From: JBDTGE01 sp050742975
GTDB lineage: Bacteria; Actinomycetota; Actinomycetes; Mycobacteriales; Jatrophihabitantaceae
Assembly (NCBI GenBank): GCA_050742975.1
Contig: JBOGDQ010000272.1
Location: 1 to 32,254, forward strand
Length of the DNA: 32,254 nt
Reading direction: 5' to 3'
In this document: positions 19,397 through 26,193 of the stretch, piece after piece
Layout of the letters: each line of letters begins with the position of its first letter
Position numbering within the stretch: the first letter of the stretch is position 1
Notes under the pieces: model-generated
What the model was told of the DNA's origin: nothing
Seen by the model: the letters and a program-made list of their open reading frames with translations, nothing else
The model's database searches: none
Translations under genes and position numbers: made by a program

Positions 19397-19399
19397 ACT

Positions 19400-20052
19400 G
19401 TGCGCCACGAGGCGCCGAGTTGATCGAGTGGGGGTGGGAGACCGTCACCGTTGGGCCGTCGCAGCGGCCCGATAGAAGCCTGGGGGCAGTCTGATCCGAG
19501 GAACGCCGGGGATGGTGGCAAGCGGCCCTGACGAACGCGGGATGTGCTGGCACTGCCAGACAGCGCAGGTCCGTGCGGCGAGGCCAGAAGGTGCAACGTG
19601 AGTGAACCAGTGTTTGACGCTCCGTAACAGCGAAGCCGGCTCCAACCTGGTGGATGTGGGCCGGTGCGCAGTGCGTGACGATCTGGTCGGTGGCGATGTC
19701 GTCGGCGTGTGGATCGTCAACTCCGAAGCCGTCTAGTTCCAACGGTGGGGAGGCCATGGTGAAGGTCTGCGGCGTAGCCGTGGCGATGCTGCCGGAGTAG
19801 AGCTGGGCACCTCCCTGGCCGATCGATTGCTTGGTGAACGTGGGAACCGTCCTGCGGTCGCTTCCGTGCTTGTCCAGCCAGGACGAGCCGGGGGCAGGCC
19901 CGTTGCCGGCTGAAGGCCGCAGGTCGGGGCGGAGGCCCCGTAGTAGTCGCGGGCGTGACGACCCGCCGCTGGGGTCCGGGAGAGCCGGACGCAGGGCGAA
20001 GGGGGCCAGCAAGTCGAGCAGTGCGGATGCTGGAAGGCCAGGAGGTTCGTTG
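19400..20052 (+). ncRNA. Group II intron ribozyme domains I to III (5' part)
   Basis: This 650-base stretch precedes the maturase gene and has no coding frame of its own. It starts GTGCGCC and contains the EBS1 hairpin at 19729-19745. Several strong stems follow, for example CGGGGCGGAGGCCCCG near 19925-19940. The length fits domains I to III plus the beginning of domain IV. I did not fold it base by base. Confidence 0.7.
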
Positions 20053-21570
20053 GTGAACACCGATGAGTCGGACGCGGCGCTGCAACATGCCGAGGTTCGG
20101 GTACTGGAGATTCAGACCAAGCTGCACCGTTGGGCTCGTGATGATCCTCATCGCAGCTTCGACGACCTGTTCAATCTCGTCGCCGACCCGGCCTTCCTGT
20201 TGGTGGGCTGGGATCGGGTGCGGGGCAACAAAGGCGCAAGGACTGCCGGGGTCGACGGCGCGACCGCGTCGTCGATCGTGGAGCAGGTCGGAGTCGAGGA
20301 GTTCCTCGACGCGCTGCGATCCTCGTTAAAGGACCGCAGTTTCCGGCCGCTCCCGGTGCGGGAGCGGATGATCCCCAAGAGTGGCGGCAAGTTGCGCCGT
20401 CTGGGGATCGCCACGATCACCGACCGGGTGGTCCAAGCGTCGCTGAAACTGGTGTTGGAGCCGATCTTCGAGACGGATTTCCTCCCATGCTCCTATGGGT
20501 TCCGTCCGGGGCGTCGGGCCCACGACGCAGTCGCCGAGGTCTGGTATCTGACCTCGAAACCACGAAGCTATGAGTGGATCGTGGAAGGCGACATCAAGGC
20601 GTGCTTCGACGAGATCTCGCATCCGGCCCTGATGGACCGGGTGCGAGATCGGATCGCAGACCGCCGCGTCCTGGACCTGGTGAAGGCGTTCCTCAAGTCC
20701 GGTGTCCTCGGTGAGGACAAGGCCTTGCGGAAGACCACCGCCGGGACCCCGCAGGGGTCGATCCTCTCGCCGCTGTTGAGCAACGTGGCTCTCTCGGTCC
20801 TCGACGAGTTCATCGCCGGGCTGCCGGGAGGACCGCGAAGCACGGCAGTGCAGCGGGCCAAACGTCGTCGCCACGGCCTGCCCAACTATCGCCTCGTGCG
20901 GTATGCCGATGACTGGTGTCTGGTCATCAAGGGCACCCGGGCCGACGCCGAGAACCTGCGCGAGCAGATCGCGGTCGTGTTGTCCACGATGGGCTTGCGC
21001 CTGTCACCGGACAAGACACTGATCACCCATATCGATGAGGGGCTGGACTTCCTCGGCTGGCGCATCCAGCGTCACCGCAAACGAGGCACCAGCAAGCACT
21101 ACGTCTATACCTACCCGGCCAAGAAGTCCTTGCGGGCGGCGATGGCCAAGATCAAGACGTTGTGCCGACAGGTCGGGGTGCACCAGACGCTGGATGACCT
21201 GCTGCGCAGGCTCAACCCAGCGGTTCGTGGCTGGTGCGCCTACTTCCGGACCGGCTCGTCGTCGGCCACCTTCGCCTACCTGAGCCACTACGTGTGGTCC
21301 ACGGTCTGGCGATGGTTGCGCCGCAAACACCGCCGCTCCACCTGGAAGCAACTGCGCCGCCAGTACTGCCATGGCGGCTGGTGGCCAACCGTCGGCGAGA
21401 GGGAACTGATCGATCCGCAGAAGATAGGCACGACCCGCTATCGCTACCGCGGCTCGATCATCCCCTCGCCTTGGCCGACCACCGGATCAGAAGATTCACC
21501 CGTCCCGAACGGGACTTGTGGAGAGCCCGGTGCATTGAAAGGTGCACGCCGGGTTCGGGAAGCGGTCTGA
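20053..21570 (+). CDS. ltrA: Group II intron reverse transcriptase/maturase
   Basis: The protein helps the intron RNA fold and splice and reverse-transcribes it during insertion. A strong AGGAGG at 20040-20045 precedes GTG at 20053, giving 505 residues. Seen directly: RT blocks from FRPLPVRERMIPKSGGKLRRLGI and CSYGFRPGRRAHDAV through EGDIKACFDEI, AGTPQGSILSPLLSN and the catalytic RYADDW near residue 285. LDFLGWRIQR follows, then an X/maturase domain (LLRRLNPAVRGWCAYFR) and WKQLRRQYCHGGWW. No HNH endonuclease cysteine pairs follow. The last 15-20 residues are read from domain V and VI RNA and may be dispensable. The gene symbol is a generic family name. Confidence 0.92.
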   Translation: MNTDESDAALQHAEVRVLEIQTKLHRWARDDPHRSFDDLFNLVADPAFLLVGWDRVRGNKGARTAGVDGATASSIVEQVGVEEFLDALRSSLKDRSFRPLPVRERMIPKSGGKLRRLGIATITDRVVQASLKLVLEPIFETDFLPCSYGFRPGRRAHDAVAEVWYLTSKPRSYEWIVEGDIKACFDEISHPALMDRVRDRIADRRVLDLVKAFLKSGVLGEDKALRKTTAGTPQGSILSPLLSNVALSVLDEFIAGLPGGPRSTAVQRAKRRRHGLPNYRLVRYADDWCLVIKGTRADAENLREQIAVVLSTMGLRLSPDKTLITHIDEGLDFLGWRIQRHRKRGTSKHYVYTYPAKKSLRAAMAKIKTLCRQVGVHQTLDDLLRRLNPAVRGWCAYFRTGSSSATFAYLSHYVWSTVWRWLRRKHRRSTWKQLRRQYCHGGWWPTVGERELIDPQKIGTTRYRYRGSIIPSPWPTTGSEDSPVPNGTCGEPGALKGARRVREAV

Positions 21571-21620
21571 GGAAACGGACCGGTCATATGACCGGCACCG
21601 CGCCTCAGGCCGACTTTCAC
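21523..21620 (+). ncRNA. Group II intron domains V and VI
   Basis: Domain V starts GAGCCCGGTGC and closes with GTGCACGCCGGGTTC around a TTGAAA-type tip; the AGC catalytic triad lies in its 5' strand. Domain VI has GGTCTGAGG (21564-21572) pairing with CCTCAGGCC (21603-21611), a central palindrome CCGGTCATATGACCGG (21580-21595), and the candidate bulged A at 21613. The maturase stop codon lies inside the domain VI stem. Confidence 0.75.
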
Positions 21621-21758
21621 CGAGCGACACGAGAATCCATACCTGAGACACCGGCCCGGCGGTCAAGCGGTGGCTGCCTGTTGTCTGTATGGTTCGTCCG
21701 GGCTGTGGCCCAAACATTCACATCACAACACCTCTATCCCCACAGGGAAGGCTCCACA

Positions 21759-22589
21759 GTGACTCAGACCGTTGCACTCGCCGCCGTCTCCAAGGCAGCC
21801 CACGACATCATCGATTCGGGCTACGCGGTCGTGAAGCTCGCCGACCTCGACGCCGCCCGCCTGACGACCGCGATCTCCACCGCAGTCGACTTCTTCCGGC
21901 GGCCCGAAGACGACAAGCTCAAGCACGGCAGCGACGACCACAACTACGGTTACCGTCCGTTCGGGATCGAGTACTCGATCTCGCCGGAGCGCCCGGACAT
22001 GAACGAGTGCTTCACGCTCTGGTCCAGCCGGCTCGACCTGATCCCCAACTCGAGCGACATCGCGGACCTGACCGAATCCTTCCTGCGCTGGCGTGACTCG
22101 CTGGCGCCCCTCGTCGGCGCCATTCTCGATGAGGTTGCCAGGGAGTTCGGCGCTGACGCCGCTCCGGCATTCGAGAAGGCCTCCTACCTGCAGATCAACT
22201 ACTGCCTGCCGACACCGCCCGAGCGTGACCTGCTGCAGGACAGGCACGAGGACGGCCACATGGTCACCGTGCTGCACTCGACGGCGCCCGGCCTGGAGAT
22301 CTACGTCGACGGCGACGTCAAGCCGATGCTGCCCGACGCGGACGAGATCGTGATCATGCCCGGCTCGGTGCTCACGGCACTGTCGGCCGGCAAGATCGCG
22401 CCGCTGTACCACCAGGTGCGCAACCACGGACTGGACGATCGCCAGTCGCTGATGTACTTCGTCAACCCGGAGGTCGAGGAGCCTCTGTTCGCGTGGCTCG
22501 ACTCCGCCGACGGCAGCCGTGAGGACATCCGCGAGCACGTCCAGAACGCGCCGACGATGTTCGGCCTGCCGCCCGTCGAAGCCCTGTAG
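21759..22589 (+). CDS. 2OG-Fe(II) oxygenase, isopenicillin N synthase-like
   Basis: A 276-residue cytosolic non-haem iron enzyme expected to hydroxylate or oxidise a small molecule with 2-oxoglutarate and O2. It starts with GTG at 21759 after AGGGAAGG. The N-terminal DIOX_N-like part is followed by the jelly-roll core. HEDGHMVTVLHS gives the His-x-Asp iron ligands, YHQVRNHG the distal His, and RQSLMYFVNPE the Arg and Ser that hold 2-oxoglutarate. The ethylene-forming, gibberellin and flavonoid oxidases and IPNS share this pattern; the substrate here is not visible and there is no biosynthetic cluster around it. It lies 138 bases behind the intron, with a small hairpin downstream. Confidence 0.85.
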   Translation: MTQTVALAAVSKAAHDIIDSGYAVVKLADLDAARLTTAISTAVDFFRRPEDDKLKHGSDDHNYGYRPFGIEYSISPERPDMNECFTLWSSRLDLIPNSSDIADLTESFLRWRDSLAPLVGAILDEVAREFGADAAPAFEKASYLQINYCLPTPPERDLLQDRHEDGHMVTVLHSTAPGLEIYVDGDVKPMLPDADEIVIMPGSVLTALSAGKIAPLYHQVRNHGLDDRQSLMYFVNPEVEEPLFAWLDSADGSREDIREHVQNAPTMFGLPPVEAL

Positions 22590-22612
22590 CGTCAACGTCT
22601 CGGTCTGTGGAC

Positions 22613-22630
22613 AACGGCATTACAGCCGTT
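22613..22630 (+). terminator. Possible weak terminator hairpin after the oxygenase gene
   Basis: AACGGC at 22613-22618 and GCCGTT at 22625-22630 can pair around a six-base loop, 24 bases behind the stop. A T-run is absent, so termination is only a possibility. Confidence 0.3.
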
Positions 22631-22686
22631 GCTTCATGGCACGATTCGAGCATGTCGAGCGTCCGTTCAGACCAGTACGATCGGGT

Positions 22687-22830
22687 ATGACCGATCGCGT
22701 CAAGATTGCGATCTCGTTGCGATCCCCACAGGTCGAGGCCGCTCGTCGCGCGGTGGACGAGGGGCGGGTCGCGAGCGTCTTCGCATACGTTTCGGAGGCG
22801 CTGCACGGCTACTGGACCGATGACGGTAGC
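22687..22830 (+). pseudogene. Truncated ribbon-helix-helix antitoxin-like gene
   Basis: From ATG 22687 the frame reads MTDRVKIAISLRSPQVEAAR, then RAVDEGRVASVFAYVSEALHGYW. This is the beta strand and two helices of small RHH antitoxins found with PIN toxins in actinomycetes. The usual C-terminal toxin-binding part is lost; the frame runs on into sequence that belongs to a toxin gene in another frame. A TACGAT at 22676-22681 close to the ATG suggests a former leaderless promoter. The DNA-binding half might still be made. Assignment rests on the motif pattern. Confidence 0.6.
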
Positions 22831-22846
22831 GACGGCGGGTCAGCGG

Positions 22847-23119
22847 GTGCTCGTTCCTGCTGGTGCACTCGCCCAGGCGTGACGGGCAGGACCTCCCAAA
22901 CGCCTATCGCACGCCTGGTTAAGCAATCTCGCACGAGCGTGGTACCGCTGGATGCGAGGACAGCGCGACTCACCGGGAACCCTGTTGGGCATCGCTGGCG
23001 GTAGTGCCGTCGTAGATGCGTCGGTGTTCATCTGCGCCCGCCAGCACCGCACACCCGTGGCGACCGGCGATCCAGACGACCTGCTGCACCTGGGCCCCAC
23101 CGTGCTGGTAATCCCGCTC
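22847..23119 (+). pseudogene. Frameshifted PIN-domain (VapC-like) toxin remnant
   Basis: Three pieces in two frames line up with the middle and end of a PIN-domain ribonuclease. VLVPAGALAQA (from 22847) is followed, after a frameshift, by GRTSQTPIARLVKQSRTSVV, then PLDARTARLTG. A second shift back leads to LLGIAGGSAVVDASVFICAR and then HRTPVATGDPDDLLHL. The last piece holds the conserved Asp residues of the PIN active site (VVDASV and GDPDD). The N-terminal part with the first catalytic Asp is missing. Together with the preceding antitoxin fragment this is a dead toxin-antitoxin pair. It ends convergently against the methyltransferase gene. Confidence 0.6.
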
Positions 23120-23797
23120 TCACAACGGCGGACGGGCGGCAAACCAGGTGCGGTCGTCGGTGAGGAATGTCCCGAACCGCAGGCCGACCGCGGTCAGTTC
23201 GCTGGCCAGCTGAGAGTCGCTGAGTCGGCGCGCGCTGAACGTCTGCGTCCAGAGTCCGTCGCCGGCCCAGTACGACACGGTCGCGCCAAGCAGGTCGCCG
23301 CCGCGATGCACGTCGCTCAGCTCGATTCGCACCGGTCCTGCCATCCCGACGGCGCCGTCGGCCGTGTGGTCGAACCACTCCGGCGGATGCCACTCGGCGA
23401 CCACCATTCCGTCCGGATCAACGTGCCGAGCCGCCGTCGAAAGCACGGCGCGCCGGTCGTCGAGTCCCGGGATGTTCACCAGATGGCTGGCGAGGAGTAC
23501 ACCTTCGAACCGGCGCCCGAGGTCGAGTCCGGCGATCGGCGCACGCACCGTCTCGGCGTCACGGACGTGCGCGAGCATCTCCGCCGACTGGTCGACGGCA
23601 ACGATTGGATGTCCCAGCTCGATCAGCCGGTGCGCGATGCGACCCGTGCCGCATCCGAGATCGAGAATGGCAGCGCCGGCCGGCAGCGTCCCGGACATGA
23701 TCTCGGCCTCGCCCATGGCCGGTAGCTGTGCGTACAGGTCGACCGCGCATCCGTCGTCGGTGATCACGCCGGGCCCGGTGCCGCTCGGCTCGATCAC
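23120..23797 (-). CDS. Class I SAM-dependent methyltransferase
   Basis: A 225-residue protein with the SAM-binding motif I AAILDLGCGTGRIAHRL near residue 42 and the acidic motif II in HPIVAVDQSAEML. FEGVLLASHLVN follows as motif IV, and ARHVDPDGMVVAEWHP as the next strand. The fold is clear, but small-molecule methyltransferases of this group vary too much to assign a substrate. The GTG at 23797 is one base behind the stop of the aldo/keto reductase (TGACGTG), so the two are probably translated together. An upstream extension is open but would lie inside the neighbouring gene. It is the last gene of a four-gene leftward set. Confidence 0.85.
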   Translation of the reverse strand: MIEPSGTGPGVITDDGCAVDLYAQLPAMGEAEIMSGTLPAGAAILDLGCGTGRIAHRLIELGHPIVAVDQSAEMLAHVRDAETVRAPIAGLDLGRRFEGVLLASHLVNIPGLDDRRAVLSTAARHVDPDGMVVAEWHPPEWFDHTADGAVGMAGPVRIELSDVHRGGDLLGATVSYWAGDGLWTQTFSARRLSDSQLASELTAVGLRFGTFLTDDRTWFAARPPL

Positions 23798-23798
23798 G

Positions 23799-24740
23799 TC
23801 AGGACGTGAGCTCGTCGAGCTCGGCCAGGTCCTCGAGCGTCGGCTGCCACTCACCGGCCGCCACGTTGGCCTGTACCTGGGCACGGGACGTCGCGCCCGC
23901 GATCACCGAGGCGACCGCCGGCTGCGCGGCCAGCCCGCCGATCGCGACGTCCAGCAGGGTGATCGATCGGGCGCCGGCGAACGCCTCCAGGCCCTCGATC
24001 ACGTCGAACGTCTCGTCGGTGAGCACCGACTCGCGGCCCCACGCCTGGATCCGGCTGCCCGCCGGGGGAGCGTGGCCGCGCCGGTACTTGCCTGTCAGCA
24101 GACCGCTGGCCAGCGGGTAGAACGGCAGGAGCCCGATCTCGTACTGCTCCAGCGCCGGCACGAGATCGTCCTCGATGTCACGCTCGAGCCAGTTGTACTC
24201 GTTCTGCGCGCTGACGAAGCGCTCGAACCCGCGCGTGCGGGCGATCCACTCGGCGTCGGCCACCTGCCAGCCGCTGAAGTTCGAACTGCCGAGGTATCGG
24301 ATCTTGCCCTCGTGGACCAGATCGTCCAGCGCCGACAGGGTTTCCTCGACCGGAGTCGCGGGATCCGGGCGGTGCAGCTGGTAGAGATCGATCCAGTCGG
24401 TGCGCAGGCGCCGCAACGAAGCCTCGACGGCACGGCGGACGTAACGACGTGATCCTCGGGCGCCCCAGTCCTCGCCGTTGCTGTTGCCCCGCGGCCGCAC
24501 GTCGCTGCCGAACTTCGTGGCCAGGACGACGTCGTCGCGCCGGCCCTCGAGCAGCGTGCCCAGCCGCTGCTCGGACATGCCGTACGAGTCGGACGTGTCG
24601 AACAGGGTGATCCCGGCGTCGAGCGCAGCCTCGATGACCTCGCGGCTCTGCTCGTCGTCCAGCTTCATGCCGAGGTTGTTCGTCCCCAGCCCCACGACCG
24701 AGACGACCAGACCTGATGCACCGAGGCGACGGAACCGCAT
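23799..24740 (-). CDS. Aldo/keto reductase
   Basis: A 313-residue NADPH-dependent oxidoreductase of the AKR superfamily. The catalytic tetrad is visible: Asp and Tyr in LFDTSDSYGMSEQRLG (residues about 46-61), Lys in VVLATKFGSDV and His in DLYQLHRPDP. YLGSSNFSGWQVADAEW and LPFYPLASGLLTGKY are family signatures, and VIAGATSRAQVQANV near the end binds NADP phosphate. Substrates of such enzymes are usually broad carbonyl compounds. It lies 22 bases behind pntB and just before the methyltransferase on the same strand, so an NADPH supplier and consumer are neighbours; this link is inference. Confidence 0.93.
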   Translation of the reverse strand: MRFRRLGASGLVVSVVGLGTNNLGMKLDDEQSREVIEAALDAGITLFDTSDSYGMSEQRLGTLLEGRRDDVVLATKFGSDVRPRGNSNGEDWGARGSRRYVRRAVEASLRRLRTDWIDLYQLHRPDPATPVEETLSALDDLVHEGKIRYLGSSNFSGWQVADAEWIARTRGFERFVSAQNEYNWLERDIEDDLVPALEQYEIGLLPFYPLASGLLTGKYRRGHAPPAGSRIQAWGRESVLTDETFDVIEGLEAFAGARSITLLDVAIGGLAAQPAVASVIAGATSRAQVQANVAAGEWQPTLEDLAELDELTS

Positions 24741-24762
24741 GACTCGACCCTACTGAAGCCCG

Positions 24763-26190
24763 CTACAGCGCGCGGATGATGTCCTCGACCCGTTCCTTCG
24801 CGTCGCCGAACAGCATCTGGCTGTTGTCGCGGAAGAACAGCGGGTTCTGCACTCCGGCGTACCCCGTGTTCATCGAGCGCTTGAAGACGACGACGTTGGC
24901 GGCCTCCCACACGTGCAGGACGGGCATCCCGGCGATCGGGCTGCCCGGCTCGTCGATCGCTGCCGGGTTCACGGTGTCATTCGCGCCGATGACCAGGACG
25001 ACCGACGTATCCGCGAAGTCGTCGTTGATCTCGTCCATCTCCAGGACGATGTCGTACGGCACCTTGGCCTCGGCGAGCAGGACGTTCATGTGGCCCGGCA
25101 GCCGGCCCGCGACCGGGTGGATGCCGAACCGCACGTCCACCCCGCGCTCGCGCAGCCTGCGGGTGAGGTCGGCCACCGGGTACTGCGCCTGCGCGACCGC
25201 CATGCCGTAACCGGGCGTGATGATCACCGACGTCGCGTCCTTCAGCAGCTCGGCGGTGTCCCCGGCGGTGATCTCGCGGTGCTCGCCGTAGTCCTTGTCG
25301 TCGGCCGCGGAGCCCTCGTTGCCGAACCCCCCGGCGATCACCGAGATGAACGAGCGGTTCATGCCCACGCACATGATGTAGGACAGGTACGCACCGGACG
25401 AGCCCACCAGCGCGCCGGTCACGATGAGCAGGTTGTTGTCCAGCAGGAACCCGGACGCCGCAGCCGCCCAGCCGGAGTAGCTGTTCAGCATCGAGATGAC
25501 GACGGGCATGTCGCCGCCGCCGATGGACGCGACCAGGTGCCAGCCGAGAGCGAGTGCGACCGCGGTGACGGCGATCAGCAGGCCGAGGCTGGGGTGGATC
25601 ACGAACGCCACGGTGAGCGCGACGAAGGCTACGAGCGCGCCGAGGTTGAGCAGGTTGTGGGCGGGCAGCATCAGCGGGTTGGACTTCATCCGCGTCGACA
25701 GCTTCAGGTATGCGACGATCGAACCGGTCAGCGTGACCGCGCCGATGAACACGCCGATGAAAACCTCGGCGTGGTGGATGTGCAGCAGCGACTTGGCGAC
25801 ATCGTGCTGCGCCGCGCCCTTCGCCTCGACCGAGTAGTACCCGTTCCAGCCGACCAGGACCGCGGCCAGGCCCACGAAACTGTGCAGCATCGCGATCAGC
25901 TCGGGCATTCCGGTCATCTCGACGTGGAACGCCTTCCAGATGCCGATCACCGCGCCGATCACCATCGCGACGACGAGCAGCCCGATCCCGGACGCGGCCA
26001 GCCCGGCGGGCCAGTCGGTCGGACCGTTCACTGCGTACCCGATGGTGGCGGCAAGCGCGATCACCATGCCGGCGATGCCGAACGCGACACCGCCCTTGGC
26101 GCTCTCGTGCTTGGACAGCCCGGCCAGGCTGAGGATGAACAGCAGGGCCGCGACGAGGTAGGCCGCCTCGGTGGCGGCAGCTGCGGTCAT
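24763..26190 (-). CDS. pntB: NAD(P) transhydrogenase subunit beta
   Basis: PntB forms the rest of the membrane channel (domain II) and the NADP-binding domain III of the proton-translocating transhydrogenase, which makes NADPH from NADH using the proton gradient. The 475-residue protein has about nine hydrophobic segments. Domain III follows from about residue 310, with VIITPGYGMAVAQAQYPVADL, RFGIHPVAGRLPGHMNVLLAEA, VLVIGANDTVNPAA and VFKRSMNTGYAGVQNPLFF, all strongly conserved NADP-binding stretches. It starts three bases behind the pntA stop. Secure. Confidence 0.97.
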   Translation of the reverse strand: MTAAAATEAAYLVAALLFILSLAGLSKHESAKGGVAFGIAGMVIALAATIGYAVNGPTDWPAGLAASGIGLLVVAMVIGAVIGIWKAFHVEMTGMPELIAMLHSFVGLAAVLVGWNGYYSVEAKGAAQHDVAKSLLHIHHAEVFIGVFIGAVTLTGSIVAYLKLSTRMKSNPLMLPAHNLLNLGALVAFVALTVAFVIHPSLGLLIAVTAVALALGWHLVASIGGGDMPVVISMLNSYSGWAAAASGFLLDNNLLIVTGALVGSSGAYLSYIMCVGMNRSFISVIAGGFGNEGSAADDKDYGEHREITAGDTAELLKDATSVIITPGYGMAVAQAQYPVADLTRRLRERGVDVRFGIHPVAGRLPGHMNVLLAEAKVPYDIVLEMDEINDDFADTSVVLVIGANDTVNPAAIDEPGSPIAGMPVLHVWEAANVVVFKRSMNTGYAGVQNPLFFRDNSQMLFGDAKERVEDIIRAL

Positions 26191-26193
26191 GCC

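Larger units (their letters stand above)
19400..21620 (+). mobile_element. Group II intron with encoded reverse transcriptase/maturase
   Basis: The element begins with GTGCGCC at 19400, a group II 5' consensus, and ends with AC at 21620. A domain V-like 34-base helix lies at 21523-21556. Domain VI follows with a candidate branch-point A at 21613, eight bases from the end. In domain I the hairpin CCGT-CTAGTTCCA-ACGG at 19729-19745 presents AGTTC, which pairs with the last five exon bases GAACT (19395-19399). This EBS1/IBS1 match ends exactly at the proposed 5' splice site. The intron sits three bases behind the pyrF stop in the sense orientation. All parts needed for mobility seem intact. The ends are my prediction; total length 2221 bases. 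Confidence 0.85.

Noticed and set aside
19397..19830. mihF remnant behind pyrF
   Set aside because: No frame gives a mIHF-like helix-two-turn-helix sequence; the stretch fits group II intron domain I.
21600..21758. Class C intron target: transcription terminator around the insertion site
   Set aside because: The exon bases on both sides form no strong stem with a T run; only a four-bp stem near 21650 is seen.
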